Below are positions 7,271-16,256 of a DNA stretch of 64,000 nucleotides, one piece after another; the first letter of the stretch is position 1, and every line of letters starts with the position of its first letter. Location of the stretch: assembly GCF_000024965.1 (NCBI RefSeq), contig NC_013530.1:3658001-3722000 (forward strand). The letters are read 5' to 3'. Source of the DNA: Xylanimonas cellulosilytica DSM 15894. Its GTDB lineage: Bacteria; Actinomycetota; Actinomycetes; Actinomycetales; Cellulomonadaceae. A program made the translations under genes and the position numbers. The notes beneath the pieces were generated by a model. That model was given only the letters and a program-made list of their open reading frames with translations, made no database searches and was not told the origin of the DNA.

Positions 7271-8337
7271 CGGGCTGCCCTCCTTGGGGTGGTTGAGCCT
7301 GTCGAAACCACGCCGCCGGTGGTTGGGCCTGTCGAAACTACGTTCCAGCGCTGGGTGGTTTCGACAGGCTCAACCACCGGGGACGTGGGCTCAACCACCG
7401 GGGACGTGGGCTCGGCCACGAGGGACGTGGGTTCAACCACCGGATGTTGGGTCGGGCGGAGGGTGAGGGTGCAGCACTTCACGGAGCCGCCGCCCTTGAG
7501 GATCTCGTCGATCTCGATGCCGACGGGCTCGAACCCGCGCTCGCGCAGGCGGGCGTGCATGCCGGTCGCGGCGGCGTTGAGGTAGACGTGCCGGCCGTCG
7601 CTGACGGCGTTGAGGCCGAGCGCGGCGGCGTCGTCGGGGTCGGCGAGGATGGCGTCGGGAAACAGGTCGCGCAGGGTGTCGAGCGACTCGCGGGAGAACG
7701 CCTCGGGCAGGTAGGCGACCAGCCCGGGTGCCAGCACGGTGAGCGCGGTGTCCAGGTGGTAGTACCGCGGGTCCACGAGCTCGAGCGTGACGACGGTGAT
7801 GCCCTGCTCCCCCAGGCGCAGGCGGCGGCCGAGCTCGGCGTGCGCGGCCCGCGAGGTGCGGAACCCGGTGCCGGCCAGGAGCAGGTCGCCGGCCAGCAGG
7901 AGGTCTCCCTCGCCCTCGTTGAGCTCGTCCGCCTGCCCGACGCTGACGCCGTCGGGCCCGAGCACCCCGGCGCGCGCGGCGTCGTCGAACCACCGGGAGA
8001 ACACGGGGCCTTCGGCCTGCCGTTCGGCGTGCGTGAAGCGCGGGGCGAGCGCCCGGCCGCCGACGACGATGCCGCCGTTGGCGGCGTAGACCATGTCGGG
8101 CAGCCCGGGCTGGGGGTCGACGACGTGGACGGTGTGGCCGTGCCGCTCGTACGTGCGGCGCAGCGCCTCCCACTGTTCGACGGCGCGGGCGGTGTCGACG
8201 GGGACGGTCAGGTCCATCCACGGGTTGATCGTGTAGACGACGTCGAAGTAGGTGGGCGGGCACATGAGGAACGTGCACGGCGTCGCCGTGCGCGGGGTGT
8301 CCGCACCGACTCGCGGGACGGAGAGCTCGAGCGTCAT
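7267..8337 (-). CDS. ddaH: Dimethylarginine dimethylaminohydrolase-like protein with repeat-encoded C-terminal tail
   Basis: 356 residues of the amidinotransferase/DDAH superfamily. Visible motifs are an N-terminal MCPPTYFDVVYTINPWM, a MVYAANGG substrate loop, the YYHLDTALTVL catalytic His region and the GGGSVKCCT end with the nucleophilic Cys (residues 288-289). Family reaction: hydrolysis of N-methylated arginine or arginine to citrulline. Normal family members stop within a few residues of KCCTLxLR. Here about 58 extra residues (VVEPTS, VVEPVETT, VVSTGSTT) are read straight from palindromic repeat cluster D. The stop overlaps the ocd start (ATGA). Divergent from the Lrp gene. Start ATG 8337 gives the normal N terminus. 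Confidence 0.85.
   Translation of the reverse strand: MTLELSVPRVGADTPRTATPCTFLMCPPTYFDVVYTINPWMDLTVPVDTARAVEQWEALRRTYERHGHTVHVVDPQPGLPDMVYAANGGIVVGGRALAPRFTHAERQAEGPVFSRWFDDAARAGVLGPDGVSVGQADELNEGEGDLLLAGDLLLAGTGFRTSRAAHAELGRRLRLGEQGITVVTLELVDPRYYHLDTALTVLAPGLVAYLPEAFSRESLDTLRDLFPDAILADPDDAAALGLNAVSDGRHVYLNAAATGMHARLRERGFEPVGIEIDEILKGGGSVKCCTLTLRPTQHPVVEPTSLVAEPTSPVVEPTSPVVEPVETTQRWNVVSTGPTTGGVVSTGSTTPRRAAR
7285..7443. repeat. Palindromic repeat cluster D, inside the ddaH-like coding frame
   Basis: Forward copies lie at 7288-7311 and 7318-7342 (two base changes). An inverted copy follows at 7354-7378 across TTCCAGCGCTG, and then four shortened units at about a 21-bp period (GGGCTCAACCACCGGGGACGT type) run to 7443. 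The cluster is translated on the minus strand as the tail of the upstream hydrolase, an unusual position since the other clusters are intergenic. Confidence 0.9.
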
Positions 8338-8451
8338 GCCTCCACGCTAAGGACGCGGCGTTGCGCAACCGACCCGTGTTCGTTGCGTGCCAGGCGTCGA
8401 TCCGTTGCAGGTCGAGCGGCAGGAACAACGATTCGTTCCTAGGGTGGCGGG
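8338..8451. promoter_or_regulatory. Divergent ddaH/lrp promoter region with dyads
   Basis: This 114-bp intergenic region between two divergent starts holds a perfect 10-bp palindrome GTTGCGCAAC (8360-8369) and an imperfect dyad GGAACAACGATTCGTTCC (8422-8439), plus further CGTTGC/CGTTCG half-sites. Lrp/AsnC proteins commonly bind such spaced sites next to their own gene. Assignment as Lrp operators is inference from position. Confidence 0.45.
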
Positions 8452-8898
8452 ATGGACGAGCTCAACCGGCAGATCGTCGGGTACCTGCTGCGTGACGGCC
8501 GCGCGACCTTCCAGGAGATCGGCTCCGCCGTCGGGCTGTCCGCGCCGGCGGTCAAGCGGCGTGTGGACCTCATGCGGGCGCGCGGCCAGATCGCCGGGTT
8601 CACTGCCGTCGTCGACCCGCACGTGCTGGGTTGGGAGATCGAGGCGTACGTCGAGATCTTCTGCCGCGGCAACGTCACCCCCGAGGCCCTCGCGCGGGAC
8701 CTCGGCGACATCCCGGAGGTGGTCGAGGTCGCCACGGTGACCGGCGACGCGGACGCGATCATCCACGTGATGGCGGCGAGCATGGCGGGCATCGAGGCGT
8801 CGGTGGAGCGCATCCGCTCGAGCGGGCGCGTGGAGCGGACGCGGACCTCCGTGGTCATGTCACGGGTCATCGACCGGCCCGCGCGGCCCACCGGGTAG
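8452..8898 (+). CDS. Lrp/AsnC family transcriptional regulator
   Basis: 148 residues. An N-terminal winged helix (MDELNRQIVGYLLRDGRATFQEIGSAVGLSAPAVKRRV, residues 1-38) is followed by the RAM/ASNC ligand-binding domain (about 65-140, with GDADAIIHVMA). Family members form octamers that sense amino acids. Divergent orientation to the ddaH-ocd pair makes it the likely local regulator, with arginine or ornithine as candidate ligand (inference). The ATG at 8452 follows an AGGGTGG ribosome site. A small membrane-protein gene follows 10 bp downstream and may be co-transcribed. Confidence 0.9.
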   Translation: MDELNRQIVGYLLRDGRATFQEIGSAVGLSAPAVKRRVDLMRARGQIAGFTAVVDPHVLGWEIEAYVEIFCRGNVTPEALARDLGDIPEVVEVATVTGDADAIIHVMAASMAGIEASVERIRSSGRVERTRTSVVMSRVIDRPARPTG

Positions 8899-8908
8899 CG
8901 TCGGGGGT

Positions 8909-9463
8909 ATGACGGACGCCGATTCGACGACGCCGCCCCCTCCCGCGGAGCACCACGCCGATGCCCCCCGCGCCGATGCACGCGGCGCGCTCGCCTCGAC
9001 CCAGGAGCGCGCGGACGCCCTGGGCGTTGCGGTGCGCCGCGCCCTGTGGCCGGCGCTGGCGATCGTGCTGGTGATCGCGGCGCAGGCCGTCGCCCAGCTC
9101 GCGACGGTCACTCCCGACGAGGTCCCCCAGCCGGGCGTCTTCGTCGTCTACTCGCTGATGCTGCTCGCGATGCTGCCCGTGATGGTCACCGTCGGTGCGG
9201 CCGGGGCGAGCGCGCTGCTGACCAAGGAGGCGCTGCCGGCCACGGCCCTGGCCGTCACGGCCGGGGTCGTCACCACGGCCTGGGTGGCGTGGATCGCCGG
9301 GGGATGGCGCGGCCTGCTGTTCGGCGTCGTGCTCGGGGCGTCGACGGCGGCCGCGGCCCTGGTGCTCACCGGACGCCGGCCGCTGTGGATGCGCCTCCTG
9401 GTCGCGCTGCTCGTCGTCGCGGTGGGCGCCGTCGCGACGCTCTGGGTCGGCACCGTCGTCTGA
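8909..9463 (+). CDS. Hypothetical membrane protein
   Basis: 184 residues, not matched to a named family. A Pro/Ala/Asp-rich hydrophilic N terminus (residues 1-43) precedes four to five hydrophobic segments: WPALAIVLVIAAQAVAQ, YSLMLLAMLPVMVTVGAAG, ATALAVTAGVVTTAWVAW, GLLFGVVLGASTAAAALVL and LLVALLVVAVGAVATLWVG. No catalytic motif is visible. It starts 10 bp after the Lrp gene and ends 45 bp before the DUF5808 gene, so a small transcription unit is plausible. Confidence 0.75.
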   Translation: MTDADSTTPPPPAEHHADAPRADARGALASTQERADALGVAVRRALWPALAIVLVIAAQAVAQLATVTPDEVPQPGVFVVYSLMLLAMLPVMVTVGAAGASALLTKEALPATALAVTAGVVTTAWVAWIAGGWRGLLFGVVLGASTAAAALVLTGRRPLWMRLLVALLVVAVGAVATLWVGTVV

Positions 9464-9508
9464 CGTAGCGTGGGTGCCGGGACGACGTCGAACGCACCGG
9501 AGGACACC

Positions 9509-9811
9509 ATGGCACGCACGAAGCGCGACACACTGCAGAATCTCCTCAGCCTGGCGATGATCGCCCTCGCGGTGGCCGCCGTGGTCAAGGAGCTGCGCAC
9601 CCCGCAGGGCGAGCGCACCTGGAACGGCAAGGTCGCCGCGGTGGTGCCGTACGACTTCCGGATGCCGACGATCGCCCGCGCCAAGGAGCGCCTGTGGGAC
9701 CCGGAGTCGGACACCTTCGTGGGCCCGCGGGTCTTCGGCGTCGGCTGGACCGTCAACATGGGCAAGCTCTACCGGACCGTCAAGGACGCCGTGGCGGCCG
9801 CCAGGTCCTGA
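9509..9811 (+). CDS. DUF5808-like small protein
   Basis: 100 residues. A short hydrophobic segment (LLSLAMIALAVAAVVKEL, about residues 9-26) is followed by RLWDPESDTFVGPRVFGVGWTVNMGKLYR. That stretch resembles the DUF5808 signature (a predicted position/fold motif of type xRxFGxGWTxN) known from actinobacterial and firmicute membrane proteins. The ATG at 9509 has GGAGGAC upstream and is preferred to the start at 9470. Function unknown. Confidence 0.75.
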   Translation: MARTKRDTLQNLLSLAMIALAVAAVVKELRTPQGERTWNGKVAAVVPYDFRMPTIARAKERLWDPESDTFVGPRVFGVGWTVNMGKLYRTVKDAVAAARS

Positions 9812-9831
9812 CGGCCGCGCTGTCGGCACCC

Positions 9832-9860
9832 GGCCCGGCCCTCGACGTGAGGGCCGGGCC
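9832..9860. terminator. Bidirectional hairpin terminator
   Basis: A perfect 12-bp stem GGCCCGGCCCTC/GAGGGCCGGGCC with a 5-nt loop lies between the convergent DUF5808 and FBP genes. There is no U-tract, as is common in high-GC actinobacteria. Confidence 0.75.
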
Positions 9861-9881
9861 GAGCCGCGTCTCAGCCGCGTC

Positions 9882-10382
9882 TCAGCGGGTCGAGGCGACC
9901 TCGCCGGCGAACCGGGCGGCGCGCGCCCTCAGGCCGGCGACGCGGCGGGCCGTGAGCTCCGCCTTCGCCTCGGGCGTGGACGCCTCCGCGAGCAGCGGGA
10001 CCCGGCGCACGTTGCGCGAGCACCGGAAGTCCGTGCAGATCAGCGTGCCGACGGTGTTGCCGTTACGCCCCGCGGCGCCGCCGCGACGGGCCACGTAGAG
10101 CGACACGTCGTCGTTGACGACGACGTCCTCGCACCACGCGCACACACCCTTGCGGCGGGTGCGGAGTTTGGCGTCGCCGGCGCGCAGCAGCACGCCGACC
10201 GGCTCGCCGGCGACCTCGACGACGGCGTACGCGACCAGCGGCGACTTGCGGTCGCGCCAGCCGAGGTAGTCGAGGCCGTCCCAGTCGAGGGTGGCGAGGT
10301 CGGGAAGGGTGGCCTGGTTCGCCTCGCGCTTGGAGGCGTTGACGAAGCACGCGCGCAGCTGCTTCTCGGTGAGCGGGTTCAT
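9882..10382 (-). CDS. FBP domain protein (elongation factor G-binding, treble-clef zinc finger)
   Basis: 166 residues beginning MNPLTEKQLRACFVNASKREA, the typical start of actinobacterial FBP-domain proteins. The C-terminal half carries the four zinc-ligand cysteines in CAWCEDV and CTDFRCSRN. The family is related to FusB, which binds EF-G and frees it from fusidic acid-stalled ribosomes; whether this protein gives resistance is not known. The long frame continuing to 11030 is out of family and overlaps the HAD gene, so the ATG at 10382 is taken. The 259 bp to the divergent HAD gene hold no gene I can support. Confidence 0.82.
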   Translation of the reverse strand: MNPLTEKQLRACFVNASKREANQATLPDLATLDWDGLDYLGWRDRKSPLVAYAVVEVAGEPVGVLLRAGDAKLRTRRKGVCAWCEDVVVNDDVSLYVARRGGAAGRNGNTVGTLICTDFRCSRNVRRVPLLAEASTPEAKAELTARRVAGLRARAARFAGEVASTR

Positions 10383-10641
10383 GAGGTCCCTGGTCTCGGT
10401 TCCGGTGGGGTGACGGGTACGACCCCGCACCCGCACCGCGTCGACCGGGACGGTCAGCGGTGCAGGTCGCGGGAGCGCGCGTCGGCCGAGCAGGCCGGCA
10501 CGGCCACCTCGCAGCCCGCGGCATGAACCCGCATGTCTCGCACTCCTCCGGACGGGGCCCGCATGCTGCGGGCCGCCCACCGATGGTACGTCGGCCCGCC
10601 CGTGCCCCGGGCGGGGGCGACGCTGGTGGCAGGATCGTCGC

Positions 10642-11487
10642 GTGCTCCCCCTCCACGCCCAGCCCGACGTCCGCCTCGTCGTCGCCGACATGGACGGCAC
10701 GCTGCTCGACGGCGACCAGCGCGTCCCGGCCACGTTCTGGCCCCTGCTGGACCTGATGCACGAGCGCGGCATCGTGTTCGTGCCCGCGAGCGGGCGGCAG
10801 TACGCGACCCTCGCGCGCATGTTCGACTCGCACCTGGACGGGATGCCCGTCATCGCGGAGAACGGTGCGCTGGTGGTCCGCGACGGCGCACCGTTGAGCA
10901 CCGTCGCCCTGGATCCGGCCCTCGCCGTCGACGCCGTGCGCCGGGCCCGTTCCGCCGCGCACGAGCACGGGCGCGACGTCGGCATCGTCGTCGGCGGGCG
11001 ACGCAGCGCGTACGTGGACCGCACGGACACGTTCTGGGCCGAGGCCGACCGGTACTACAAGGCGCTGCGGGCCGTGCCGGACCTGCTGCCGGTCGCGGCG
11101 CTCGAGTCCGACGACGACGAGATCCTCAAGGTCGCCGTGTACGACTTCGACGACGTCGGCCCGGCCGTCGCGCCGGCGCTCGCACCCCTGCGGGAGCACG
11201 CACAGGTGGTGGTCTCGGGCCGCAACTGGGTGGACGTCATGGACCGCCGGGTGTCGAAGGGCGTCGCCGTCGAGCGGCTGCAGGCGGAGCTCGGCATCGG
11301 CCGCGAGCAGACGGTCGTGTTCGGGGACTACCTCAACGACCTGGAGATGCTGGCCGCCGCCGACTGGTCGTTCGCGATGGCCGACGCCCACCCACGGGTC
11401 CGGGAGGCGGCCCGCTTCATGGCCCCGTCCCACCGCGAGCACGGGGTCGTCCAGACACTCACCCGGCTGCTGACCCCGGCGCGGTGA
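10642..11487 (+). CDS. HAD superfamily (Cof-type) hydrolase
   Basis: 281 residues from GTG 10642. Motif I is VVADMDGTLLDGD (nucleophile Asp, acid/base Asp). Motif II/III is the conserved VSKGVAVERL lysine region, and motif IV is VFGDYLNDLEML. The large cap between gives the type IIB/Cof architecture typical of sugar-phosphate or FMN/PLP phosphatases. The closing FAMADAHPRVREAARFMAPSHREHGV is characteristic of Cof proteins. Substrate unknown. Its last 29 bp overlap the 3' end of the convergent YibE/F gene. Confidence 0.9.
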   Translation: MLPLHAQPDVRLVVADMDGTLLDGDQRVPATFWPLLDLMHERGIVFVPASGRQYATLARMFDSHLDGMPVIAENGALVVRDGAPLSTVALDPALAVDAVRRARSAAHEHGRDVGIVVGGRRSAYVDRTDTFWAEADRYYKALRAVPDLLPVAALESDDDEILKVAVYDFDDVGPAVAPALAPLREHAQVVVSGRNWVDVMDRRVSKGVAVERLQAELGIGREQTVVFGDYLNDLEMLAAADWSFAMADAHPRVREAARFMAPSHREHGVVQTLTRLLTPAR

Positions 11488-12619
11488 CGGCGGCCCCCGC
11501 CGGGCCCGGTGCGACGAAGACCGAGATCGCCGTCGTCGCCGGGATCGCGAGAACCAGGCCGATCGACGCGACGAGGGTGCGCACGATCTCCTCGGCGATC
11601 TGCCCCGACGTCAGGGCGTGCAGGAGCGGCTGGTCGATGAGCCACAGGTTCATCAGGACGGCCAGCGCCGCACCGGCGTACGCGTACGCCATCGTGTAGA
11701 CGGTCGAGGCGATGTGGTCGCGGCCGATGCGCATCCCGCGGGCGAACAGCTCGCCGCGCGACGCGTCCGGGGCGGCCTCGCGCAGCTCCCACACCGTGGA
11801 GGCCTGCGTGATGGTGACGTCGTTGAGCACGCCCATGCCGGCGATCACCAGCCCGCACAACGCGATCTCGGGCAGGGACACCCCGGGCGCGATCCGCGGC
11901 AGCCACATCTCCGTGGTCGAGTTGGCCCCCGTGACCCCCGCCGCGTCGACGGCCCAGGCTCCGATCCCGGTGGTCATGGCCAGCCCGGCGAGCGTGCCGA
12001 GCATCGCCGACGACGTCCGCGCCGTGAAGCCGTGCGCCAGGTACAGGACGACGAACATCACCGCCGACGACGTCACGAGCGCGACGGCGAGCGCGTTCTG
12101 CGCGGCGAGCAGCGCGGGGATCGTGAAGTGCACGAAGAGCAGGAACGCGAAGCCCAGCCCGAGCAGCGCCGTCAGGCCCCGCCACCGGGCCACCAGCAGC
12201 ACGACCAGCACGAACGCGCCGACGAGCAGCGCCAGCGGGGTCTCGCGCTCGAAGTCGAAGAACCAGTACGGGACGCCCGCCTCGGCGTCCGTGGGGCTGC
12301 CGACCGCCACGACCCGGTCCCCCGGCTCGAGCTCGATCGACGGGTCCGGGGCCCGCATCAGCGTCACCGTGTCCCCGGAGCGCACCGGGACGGTGTCCGT
12401 CACGTCGTCGCGCGGGCCCACGACCGTGACCACGACCCGGTGCGCGTCCTCGAACTCGACGGGCGCCCGGTCCGGCACCGCCGCGGCGTCGGGCCACAGC
12501 GCGAACAGGCCGAAGATCGTCACGAGCAGGGCCGGCGCCAGGAGGATCGTCAGGATCAACCGGGTCCGCGGCTCGACGGGCGTGGGTGCGGCGTGGCCGT
12601 GCGAGTGCCCGCTACCCAT
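11459..12619 (-). CDS. YibE/F family membrane protein
   Basis: 386 residues. A His-rich N terminus (GSGHSHGHAAP) precedes a first transmembrane helix, an extracytoplasmic domain of about 100 residues containing a GDTVTLMRAPDP strand, and six to seven further helices. The signature stretches GMGVLNDVTITQASTVWELR and YTMAYAYAGAALAVL are those of the YibE/F family. Proposed roles of the family in transport are unproven. Probably monocistronic; convergent with, and slightly overlapping, the HAD hydrolase gene. Confidence 0.88.
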   Translation of the reverse strand: MGSGHSHGHAAPTPVEPRTRLILTILLAPALLVTIFGLFALWPDAAAVPDRAPVEFEDAHRVVVTVVGPRDDVTDTVPVRSGDTVTLMRAPDPSIELEPGDRVVAVGSPTDAEAGVPYWFFDFERETPLALLVGAFVLVVLLVARWRGLTALLGLGFAFLLFVHFTIPALLAAQNALAVALVTSSAVMFVVLYLAHGFTARTSSAMLGTLAGLAMTTGIGAWAVDAAGVTGANSTTEMWLPRIAPGVSLPEIALCGLVIAGMGVLNDVTITQASTVWELREAAPDASRGELFARGMRIGRDHIASTVYTMAYAYAGAALAVLMNLWLIDQPLLHALTSGQIAEEIVRTLVASIGLVLAIPATTAISVFVAPGPAGAAVTAPGSAAG

Positions 12620-12762
12620 CGCCCGCCGCCGTCCGCGCCCCTGCGTTCGGTGTCACTGCGTCTGGTGCCACTGCGTCCCGCATCGTGCCAGCCTCGCAGG
12701 GGCGCGGGCCGTCCGCGCTCCCGGAGGCGTGGCCTGCCCCCGGCGGCGGCTCGACAGTGGGA

Positions 12763-13425
12763 TCAAGCGAGCCAGCCGGGCTCGGCGAGGAGTTGCTCCA
12801 GGTCGGCCAGGGCGCGAGCGGCGTGCAGGCCGTCGGCCGCCGCGTGGTGGATCTGCAACGCGAGCGGCATGAGCGTGCGGCCGCCGGACTCCCGGAACCG
12901 GCCGATCGTCCAGATGGGCCGCAGGTGCTCCCACCCGTGCTCGACCTGCAGCGCGAAGCCCGTGAACGAGGTCCACGGCAGCGACGAGATGTCGAACGTG
13001 TGGTCCGGCGGCGGCCCTTGCGGGAACATCGCGGTCGCATGCCGGTGCTCGGTCAGCAGCGCGGTCGCGGCGTCGTGGAAGACGGCGAAGTCGGCGTCGT
13101 ACGGCACCCGCACCGCACAGAACGTCTCACGCTCCGGGTTGAGCACCGTGAACATCGGGTCGAGGCGGTCCCACACACCCGGGACTCCGTCGTCGGACAT
13201 CGACATGCGCAACGCCGGGTGCCTGTTGACGACGGTGGCGATCGCCCAGACCTGCGACGGGTACGTCTTGCGGCCGGATCCCGGCAGGGCGCCCACCAGC
13301 GCCGTCACGTCGACGTCGACCGTGGCCGCGAAGGTGCAGCGGTTGCGGCGGAAGTAGTGCTCGAACGTCTCGCGACGGGGCCAGGTGTCGAGGTCGAGCG
13401 GGCGCAGGGTGGTCACCCGGCCCAT
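12763..13425 (-). CDS. Type A chloramphenicol O-acetyltransferase homologue
   Basis: 220 residues matching CAT length and order. An N-terminal WPRRETFEHYF comes first; SMSDDGVPGVWDRLDPMFTVLN and FDISSLPWTSFTGF lie in the middle; the catalytic HHAAADGLHAA (His about 194, Asp about 198) is near the end. CAT proteins are cytoplasmic trimers that transfer acetyl from acetyl-CoA to the 3-hydroxyl of chloramphenicol. The active-site HHxxxDG pattern is intact, so activity is plausible, but chromosomal homologues may have other acyl acceptors. No mobile-element context: it lies between YibE/F and katG, all on the same strand, separated from katG by a long hairpin. Confidence 0.82.
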   Translation of the reverse strand: MGRVTTLRPLDLDTWPRRETFEHYFRRNRCTFAATVDVDVTALVGALPGSGRKTYPSQVWAIATVVNRHPALRMSMSDDGVPGVWDRLDPMFTVLNPERETFCAVRVPYDADFAVFHDAATALLTEHRHATAMFPQGPPPDHTFDISSLPWTSFTGFALQVEHGWEHLRPIWTIGRFRESGGRTLMPLALQIHHAAADGLHAARALADLEQLLAEPGWLA

Positions 13426-13457
13426 CTTCGACGGCCGCGGGGTGGTCGCGCGCGACG

Positions 13458-13516
13458 ACGAACGTCCCGCGCCGTCGGCTTCCAGGGTGGGGAGGCCGAC
13501 GACGCGGGACGTTCGT
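13458..13516. terminator. Long inverted repeat downstream of katG
   Basis: 22-nt arms at 13458-13479 and 13495-13516 pair at 21 of 22 positions, around a 15-nt loop TTCCAGGGTGGGGAG. It lies 14 bp past the katG stop and is probably its terminator. The loop resembles the spacer of the 25-bp palindromic repeat clusters (TTCCAGCG then a G run), so it may itself be a repeat element. Confidence 0.7.
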
Positions 13517-13530
13517 GGGGACGCGGTAGG

Positions 13531-15723
13531 TCAGCGCAGGTCGAACCGGTCCGCGTTCATGAGCTTGACCCACGCCGCGACGAAGTCGTGCACGAGCTTC
13601 TCGCGGGCGTCGTCGGAGGCGTAGACCTCGGCCAGCGCACGCAGCTCCGAGTTCGAGCCGAACACCAGGTCGGCGCGGGTGCCGATCCAGCGCTTCTCAC
13701 CGGTGGCACGGTCGGTGCCCTGGTAGGCGTGCTTGCCCGGGTCGAGCGCCGTCCACTGCACGCCCATGTCGAGCAGGTTGACGAACCACGCGTTGTCGAG
13801 CACGCCCGGGGTGTCGGTGAAGACGCCGTAGGGCGAACCGTCCCAGTTCGTGCCGAGCACGCGCAGGCCGCCCATCAGCGCGGTCATCTCGGGGGCCGAG
13901 AGGCCGAGCAGGTTGGCGCGGTCGATGAGCGAGTACTCCGCCGGCAGCGGCGACTTGCCCTGGTAGTTGCGGAACCCGTCGGCGAGCGGCTCCAGCCAGG
14001 CGAACTGCTCGGGGTCGGTCTGCTCCTGGGTGGCGTCGACACGGCCCTGCACGAACGGGACCTCGACCGCCACGCCCGCGGCGGCCGCGGCGAGCTCGAC
14101 GCCCACACCGCCCGCCAGGACGATGGCGTCCGCGACGGACGCACCTGCGTCGTCGGCGATCCGCTCGAGGACGGGCAGCACCAGCGCGAGCTGCGCGGGG
14201 TTGTTGACCTCCCAGGAACGCTGCGGCTCCAGGCGCAGGCGCGCGCCGTTGGCGCCGCCGCGCTTGTCAGAGTTCCGGTACGACGACGCCGCCGCCCACG
14301 CGGTGCCGACGAGCTGGGAGACGGTGAGGCCTGAAGCCTTGATCGCCTCCTTGACCTCGCCCCACTGCGCGTCCGTGAGGTCCGCGTGGGTGCGCGCCGG
14401 CAGCGGGTCCTGCCAGCTGAAGTCCTCGGCGGGGACCTCAGGGCCGCGGTAGCGGGCCTTGGGACCCATGTCGCGGTGGGTCAGCTTGAACCAGGCGCGG
14501 GCGAACGCGTCCTGGAACGCCTGCTGGTCGTCCTTGAACTTGCGCGAGATGGGCTCGAGCTCCGGGTCGAAGCGCAGGGCCAGGTCGGAGGTGAGCATGC
14601 GGGGTTCGCGGCGGCCCTCGGAGTGGGCCAGCGGCACCATGTCCGAGCCGCCGCCGTTGACCGGACGCCACTGCTTGGCCCCGGCGGGCGAGTCGAAGAG
14701 CTCCCACTCGTACCCGAAGAGGATGTGGAAGAACTCGTTGTCCCAGCGGGTCGGGTGGTAGGTCCAGGTGACCTCCAGGCCCGAGGTGATGGTGTCGTCG
14801 CCGACGCCGCTGCCGTAGGAGTTCTTCCAGCCCAGGCCCTGCTCGGCGAGGTCCGCGGACTCCGGGTCGGCGCCCACGTGCGAGTCGGGGGCGGCACCGT
14901 GCGTCTTGCCGAAGGTGTGGCCGCCCGCGATGAGCGCGACCGTCTCCTCCAGGTCCATGCCCATGCGGCGGAAGGTCTCCTTGACGTCCACCGCGGACGC
15001 CAGCGGGTCCGGGTTGCCGTTGGGGCCCTCGGGGTTGACGTAGATGAGGCCCATCTGGACGGCCGCGAGCGGCTTCTCCAGGTCGCGCTCACCCGTGTAT
15101 CGCTGGTCGGCGAGCCACGTGGTCTCCGGGCCCCAGTACACGTCCTGGTCGGCCTCCCACACGTCCGCGCGGCCGCCGCCGAAGCCCAGGGTCGGGAAGC
15201 CCATGTCCTCCAGCGCGACGTTGCCGGCGAGGATCATCAGGTCGGCCCACGACAGCGACTGGCCGTACTTCTTCTTGACCGGCCACAGCAGGCGACGCGC
15301 CTTGTCCAGGCTCACGTTGTCCGGCCACGAGTTGAGCGGGGCGAAGCGCTGCTGGCCCTCGCCGCCGCCACCACGGCCGTCGAAGGACCGGTAGGTGCCG
15401 GCCGAGTGCCAGGCCATGCGGATGATGAAGGGGCCGTAGTTGCCGAAGTCCGCCGGCCACCACGGCTGCGAGTCGTGCAGGACCGCCTGGATGTCCTTCT
15501 TGACCGTGCTCAGGTCGAGCGCCTCGAAGGCCGCGACGTAGTCGAAGTCCTCGCCCAGCGGGTTCCCGACGGCCGGGTTCTTCGCCAGCATCTTGAGGTT
15601 GAGCTGGTTCGGCCACCAGCCGCGGTTGCCGCCGCCCTGCGTGGGGTGCGGGGCCCGCGCGGTGTCGCCGTGCATGACGGGGCAGGTCCCCTCGGGGTTG
15701 TCGGTCAATTCGCTTCCTTCCAT
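13531..15723 (-). CDS. katG: Bifunctional catalase-peroxidase KatG
   Basis: 730 residues, the usual KatG length. The distal heme pocket is [11 protein letters not shown] (Arg, Trp, His). The Tyr and Met partners of the Met-Tyr-Trp adduct occur in [12 protein letters not shown] and in the conserved Met region. The proximal heme ligand is in [16 protein letters not shown], and the second, heme-free peroxidase-like domain fills the C-terminal half. It degrades hydrogen peroxide (catalase and peroxidase). The ATG at 15723 ([12 protein letters not shown]) gives the normal N terminus; the frame upstream is unrelated. It follows furA by 71 bp on the same strand, the standard furA-katG operon repressed by FurA. 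Confidence 0.97.
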   Translation of the reverse strand: MEGSELTDNPEGTCPVMHGDTARAPHPTQGGGNRGWWPNQLNLKMLAKNPAVGNPLGEDFDYVAAFEALDLSTVKKDIQAVLHDSQPWWPADFGNYGPFIIRMAWHSAGTYRSFDGRGGGGEGQQRFAPLNSWPDNVSLDKARRLLWPVKKKYGQSLSWADLMILAGNVALEDMGFPTLGFGGGRADVWEADQDVYWGPETTWLADQRYTGERDLEKPLAAVQMGLIYVNPEGPNGNPDPLASAVDVKETFRRMGMDLEETVALIAGGHTFGKTHGAAPDSHVGADPESADLAEQGLGWKNSYGSGVGDDTITSGLEVTWTYHPTRWDNEFFHILFGYEWELFDSPAGAKQWRPVNGGGSDMVPLAHSEGRREPRMLTSDLALRFDPELEPISRKFKDDQQAFQDAFARAWFKLTHRDMGPKARYRGPEVPAEDFSWQDPLPARTHADLTDAQWGEVKEAIKASGLTVSQLVGTAWAAASSYRNSDKRGGANGARLRLEPQRSWEVNNPAQLALVLPVLERIADDAGASVADAIVLAGGVGVELAAAAAGVAVEVPFVQGRVDATQEQTDPEQFAWLEPLADGFRNYQGKSPLPAEYSLIDRANLLGLSAPEMTALMGGLRVLGTNWDGSPYGVFTDTPGVLDNAWFVNLLDMGVQWTALDPGKHAYQGTDRATGEKRWIGTRADLVFGSNSELRALAEVYASDDAREKLVHDFVAAWVKLMNADRFDLR

Positions 15724-15794
15724 CTGTACGGTGCCGCCGGTTCCGGCGGGGTCGTGGCGGGGGTCCCGGTGGGGTTCACCGGATGCTGAAGGCC

Positions 15795-16235
15795 TCACCG
15801 ACGTGCGCTCGCGTCGTCGTCGGCGCACCGGGGGCAAAGCCCCCAGTACACGACCTCCGCCTCGTCGATGCGGAAGCCGCGGGTGTCCGACGGCGTCAGG
15901 CACAGGGTCTCTCCGACGGCGCAGTCGACGTCGGCCACGGCGCCACACGATCGACACACCACGTGGTGGTGGTTGTCCCCCACGCGGGTCTCGTAGCGGG
16001 TCACGGAGCCGGCCGGCTTGATGCTGCGCAGGATGCCCAGGTCGCTGAGGGTGTGCAGCGAGTCGTAAACGGCCTGGTGCGACACGTCCGGGAGCTCCTC
16101 GCGGACGGCCGCGATGACGGCGTCCGTGTCGGCGTGCGGCAGCCGGTCGACGGCGGCGACGACGGCGAGGCGGGGTTTGGTCACACGCAGCGACGCGTGG
16201 CGCAACATGGCCGCGACGTCGTCCGGGGTGAGCAT
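15795..16235 (-). CDS. furA: FurA-type ferric uptake/peroxide-sensing repressor
   Basis: 146 residues of the Fur family. The N-terminal winged helix contains [36 protein letters not shown]. The metal site is [20 protein letters not shown], with two more cysteines in [10 protein letters not shown] forming the structural zinc site. Position directly upstream of katG identifies it as FurA, a redox-sensitive autorepressor of furA-katG in actinobacteria. A CTTGA-N5-TCAAG dyad lies 22 bp upstream of its start. Confidence 0.95.
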   Translation of the reverse strand: MLTPDDVAAMLRHASLRVTKPRLAVVAAVDRLPHADTDAVIAAVREELPDVSHQAVYDSLHTLSDLGILRSIKPAGSVTRYETRVGDNHHHVVCRSCGAVADVDCAVGETLCLTPSDTRGFRIDEAEVVYWGLCPRCADDDASARR

Positions 16236-16256
16236 GCGCCCACCCTGGCCGCTTAT

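Noticed and set aside
9882-11030. 382-residue version of the FBP protein
   Set aside because: The added N-terminal part is antisense to the HAD gene; the family start is MNPLTEKQL at 10382.
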